This document shows, one piece after another, positions 7,745 to 9,460 of a stretch of DNA of 9,460 nucleotides. The translations under genes were made by a program, and so were the position numbers. Numbering within the stretch: position 1 is the stretch's first letter; every line of letters begins with the position of its first letter. The notes below the pieces were generated by a model that saw only the letters and a list, made by a program, of their open reading frames with translations, had not been told where the DNA came from and searched no databases. The stretch is from Thermoleophilia bacterium (GTDB lineage: Bacteria > Actinomycetota > Thermoleophilia > Gaiellales > Gaiellaceae), in contig JAICVP010000065.1 of the NCBI GenBank assembly GCA_025935275.1, positions 1 through 9,460 of the forward strand. Reading direction: 5' to 3'.

Positions 7745-7775
7745 GACGGCACGCCGCCGCGCCGAACTGTCCGGT
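7745..7775 (+). other. Short murB-ftsQ gap
   Basis: This is 31 nt of GC-rich sequence. I see no promoter, hairpin or ribosome binding site in it. It could shrink or grow slightly depending on which GTG is the ftsQ start. Confidence 0.5.
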
Positions 7776-8573
7776 GTGGCCCGGCAACCGGCTCTTGCAC
7801 TCGTGCGCCCGCACAGCGTCCCCACGCTGAGGGGACCGTGGCGGCGTGCCGTCCTGATCGGCTTCGGCATCGTCGCCGCGCTCGGGCTCCTCTATCTGGG
7901 CGCCAGGGAGACGCCGGTCTTCTCGCTTCAGACGGTGGAGATCCAGGGAGCTCCCCCGAATGTGCATCGGGCGGTCCTGCAGTCGCTCGAGGAGACGCGT
8001 GGGGCCAGCCTCGTGGCGCTCGACGGCGACGCGGTGGTGCGCAGGCTCGAGGCGCTTCCCTCGGTGCGGTCGGTGTCCTACGATCGCGCGTTCCCGCACA
8101 CCCTTCGCCTCGTCGTTGTCCCGGAGCGACCGGTCGCGGTTGTCAACCAGGCGTCGAGCCTCTGGGTCGTCTCCGAGCGCGGGCGCGTGATCGGCCGGAC
8201 GAGCGCGGCCGAGGCGCCGGAGCTCCCGCGCGTCCGCTACCTCCCCGAGGCGCCGCTGGCCGCGGGCGAGTTCCTTGCAGACGAGGGCACGAGGTCCGTC
8301 CTTGCAGCCCTCGCCGAGGCGCCCAGGCGCATGCCGATCCCGATTCACTCGGCGCGCTTCGAGGACGGAGAGCTGACGCTCGTCCTCGCGGGCGAAGGGG
8401 AGACGCGCCCGCTCCTGCTCCTCGGCGAGCCCGACGACGTGGGCACGAAACTGCGCGTCGCCGCACTCGTCATGCGCAAGCTCAGCGCCGAAGAACGTGC
8501 CGCGCTGGCGTATCTGGACGTCACGCTTCCCGACCGGCCCGTCGCCTCGACCAACCCTCTACCCTCAGGTTGA
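7776..8573 (+). CDS. ftsQ: FtsQ/DivIB-type cell division protein
   Basis: FtsQ is a bitopic membrane protein that links early and late divisome components. The 265 residues read as: a short basic cytoplasmic tail (about 1-24); one membrane segment (about 25-43, AVLIGFGIVAALGLLYLGA); a POTRA domain starting FSLQTVEIQG (about 49-118), with the typical ALPSVRSVSYDRAFPHTLRLVVVPERPVA pattern split around residue 100; then a beta-rich domain with LWVVSERGRVIG and LPRVRYLP. This matches FtsQ in order and in position between murB and ftsZ, though the family is weakly conserved. GTG 7776 gives the longest N-terminus; GTG 7803 is in frame and would still keep the membrane segment. Neither has a clear Shine-Dalgarno. 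The gap from murB is 31 nt. Confidence 0.9.
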   Translation: MARQPALALVRPHSVPTLRGPWRRAVLIGFGIVAALGLLYLGARETPVFSLQTVEIQGAPPNVHRAVLQSLEETRGASLVALDGDAVVRRLEALPSVRSVSYDRAFPHTLRLVVVPERPVAVVNQASSLWVVSERGRVIGRTSAAEAPELPRVRYLPEAPLAAGEFLADEGTRSVLAALAEAPRRMPIPIHSARFEDGELTLVLAGEGETRPLLLLGEPDDVGTKLRVAALVMRKLSAEERAALAYLDVTLPDRPVASTNPLPSG

Positions 8574-8584
8574 GGTTTAGGGTA
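8560..8584 (+). other. Small alternative hairpins over the ftsQ stop codon
   Basis: Two mutually exclusive stems can be drawn. One is CCTCA (8563-8567) with TGAGG (8571-8575) and a 3-nt loop. The other is TACCCT (8560-8565) with AGGGTA (8579-8584) and a 13-nt loop. Both are short and there is no U-run after them, so this is not a convincing intrinsic terminator. It may be a weak pause or RNA stability element, or nothing. Confidence 0.25.
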
Positions 8585-8612
8585 TAGCCGCATCTTTCCT
8601 GCAAATACCGGT

Positions 8613-8641
8613 TTGACATACTCCGGAAGCGGACGTACTCT
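8613..8641 (+). promoter_or_regulatory. Candidate housekeeping-sigma promoter for ftsZ
   Basis: A perfect TTGACA -35 (8613-8618) is followed after 17 bases by TACTCT (8636-8641), which matches the -10 consensus at its three most conserved positions (TA...T). It sits in the only sizeable intergenic gap of the window, in a patch more AT-rich than its surroundings, and points at ftsZ. Transcription would begin near 8648-8650, giving a leader of about 40 nt. Many actinobacteria have dedicated ftsZ promoters in the ftsQ-ftsZ gap, which fits. No operator is recognised. Confidence 0.65.
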
Positions 8642-8657
8642 CAGGCGCACGCTCAAG

Positions 8658-8693
8658 ATGAGCTTGAGGAAAGAGGAGAGGAAATCCAGGTGA
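8658..8693 (+). CDS. Possible 11-codon leader minicistron upstream of ftsZ
   Basis: ATG 8658 opens an 11-residue basic peptide, MSLRKEERKSR, whose TGA stop (8691-8693) overlaps the ftsZ GTG start in a GTGA arrangement like those at murD/ftsW and murC/murB. Its codons include the purine-rich ftsZ ribosome binding site. It has no clear Shine-Dalgarno of its own within the predicted leader, so it may be chance. Confidence 0.2.
   Translation: MSLRKEERKSR
8673..8681 (+). promoter_or_regulatory. Ribosome binding site for ftsZ
   Basis: The purine-rich run GAGGAGAGG ends eight bases before the GTG at 8690. It is the strongest Shine-Dalgarno-like sequence in the window and supports GTG 8690 as the ftsZ start. 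Confidence 0.75.
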
Positions 8694-9460
8694 GAGACCA
8701 GTCCGGGAGCTATCTCGCCGTCATCAAGGTCGTCGGTGCCGGCGGCGGCGGAACGAACGCCGTGAACAGGATGATCGAGGCAGGCTTGCGCGGTTGCGAG
8801 TTCGTCGCCGTGAATACCGACGCGCAGGCACTGCTCATGTCCGAGGCGGAGCAGAAGCTCCACATCGGCACCCACCGCACGCGCGGGCTCGGAGCCGGCG
8901 CCGACCCCCAGGTGGGCGAGGAAGCCGCGCTCGAGTCCAAGGACGAGATCAAGGAAGCGCTGAAGGGCGCAGACATGGTCTTCATCACCGCGGGCGAAGG
9001 CGGAGGCACCGGCACGGGCGCCGCCCCGGTCATCGCCGAGATCGCGCGCGAGGACCTGAAGGCGCTGACCGTCGGTGTCGTCACGCGGCCGTTCAACTTC
9101 GAGGGCCGCAAGCGCGCCGAGCAGGCGCAGAATGGAATCGCGAAGCTGCGCGAGAAGGTCGACACGCTGATCATCATCCCGAACGACCGGCTGCTGCAGG
9201 TCGTCGAGAAACGGACGTCCGTCGTCGATGCGTTCCGGATGGCCGACGAGGTCCTCCGGCAGGGCGTCCAGGGCATCACCGACCTGATCACCGTGCCCGG
9301 GCTCGTCAACCTCGACTTCGCCGACGTGCGGACGATCATGACCGACGCCGGCTCGGCTCTCATGGGCATCGGCGAGGCGGAGGGCGAGAACCGCGCCGCG
9401 GAAGCCGCGCGCGCCGCCGTGTCGTCGCCGCTCCTCGAGGCCTCCGTCGAAGGCGCGACC
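8690..9460 (+). CDS. ftsZ: Cell division GTPase FtsZ (3' end outside window)
   Basis: FtsZ is the tubulin-like GTPase that polymerises into the Z ring and recruits the divisome. The first 257 residues are present and the frame runs off the window. Motifs: the N-terminal nucleotide loop VVGAGGGGTNAVNRM (14-28); NTDAQAL; the tubulin signature GGGTGTG (104-110); TRPFNFEGRKR; PNDRLL; and the T7 synergy loop NLDFADV (from N207, with D209 and D212, the same numbering as in E. coli), which completes the GTPase site across the protofilament interface. The C-terminal linker and the conserved tail that binds partners are missing. GTG 8690 is chosen because a strong ribosome binding site precedes it and the protein then has the short N-terminal arm typical of the family. 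The preceding gap of about 116 nt carries a candidate promoter, so ftsZ is probably also expressed independently of the operon. No ftsA lies upstream. Confidence 0.98.
   Translation, partial: MRDQSGSYLAVIKVVGAGGGGTNAVNRMIEAGLRGCEFVAVNTDAQALLMSEAEQKLHIGTHRTRGLGAGADPQVGEEAALESKDEIKEALKGADMVFITAGEGGGTGTGAAPVIAEIAREDLKALTVGVVTRPFNFEGRKRAEQAQNGIAKLREKVDTLIIIPNDRLLQVVEKRTSVVDAFRMADEVLRQGVQGITDLITVPGLVNLDFADVRTIMTDAGSALMGIGEAEGENRAAEAARAAVSSPLLEASVEGAT

Noticed and set aside
6647..7870. - strand frame of 407 codons opposite murB
   Set aside because: It has no family signature and lies entirely over well-supported + strand genes.
8560..8584. Intrinsic terminator after ftsQ
   Set aside because: The stems are only 5-6 bp and no T-run follows, so termination is not supported.
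1..9460. Mobile element, CRISPR array, phage, defence or other accessory system
   Set aside because: No tandem or spaced repeats, transposase, integrase or RNA gene was seen; the window is a continuous housekeeping operon.

Overview
This window is an interior piece of a division and cell wall (dcw) cluster from a visibly GC-rich bacterium. All genes lie on the + strand, in the order murF (5' end missing) - mraY - murD - ftsW - murG - murC - murB - ftsQ - ftsZ (3' end missing). Almost every base is coding. The only gaps are 9 nt before mraY, 31 nt before ftsQ and about 116 nt before ftsZ.

The gene order suggests an actinobacterial lineage. ftsQ is followed directly by ftsZ with no ftsA between them, as is usual in Actinobacteria. 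murB sits between murC and ftsQ, which is not the arrangement of Streptomyces or Mycobacterium. Together with the GC-rich sequence and the MurG acceptor-side motif, this fits a deep-branching actinobacterium such as Thermoleophilia (Gaiella/Solirubrobacter-like). That placement is inference; no phylogeny could be run, and other GC-rich phyla lacking ftsA are not excluded.

Region by region: 1-1278 encodes MurF, which completes the cytoplasmic UDP-MurNAc-pentapeptide. 1288-2310 encodes MraY, which makes lipid I. About 2294-3547 encodes MurD (D-Glu addition). 3544-4722 encodes FtsW, the SEDS glycosyltransferase of the septum. 4631-5686 encodes MurG (lipid I to lipid II). 5676-6866 encodes MurC (L-Ala addition). 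6863-7744 encodes MurB (UDP-MurNAc formation). 7776-8573 encodes FtsQ, a divisome scaffold. 8690-9460 encodes the first 257 residues of FtsZ. The products cover most of the route from UDP-GlcNAc-enolpyruvate to lipid II, plus three division proteins. Tight overlaps (murD/ftsW and murC/murB share GTGA; murC starts inside murG; ftsW and murG overlap by 92 nt) indicate one translationally coupled operon. ftsZ also has its own promoter-like sequence in the ftsQ-ftsZ gap.

No mobile element, CRISPR array, tRNA, rRNA or accessory system is visible, and I do not see a new biological system here. The items worth a second look are local: murD has no ATG, GTG or TTG codon that would include its N-terminal dinucleotide-fold segment; the ftsW/murG overlap encodes an Arg-rich FtsW tail and the MurG Gly-rich loop in the same DNA; the MurF P-loop has Ala where Gly is expected; and the ftsZ leader contains an 11-codon minicistron whose stop overlaps the ftsZ start.
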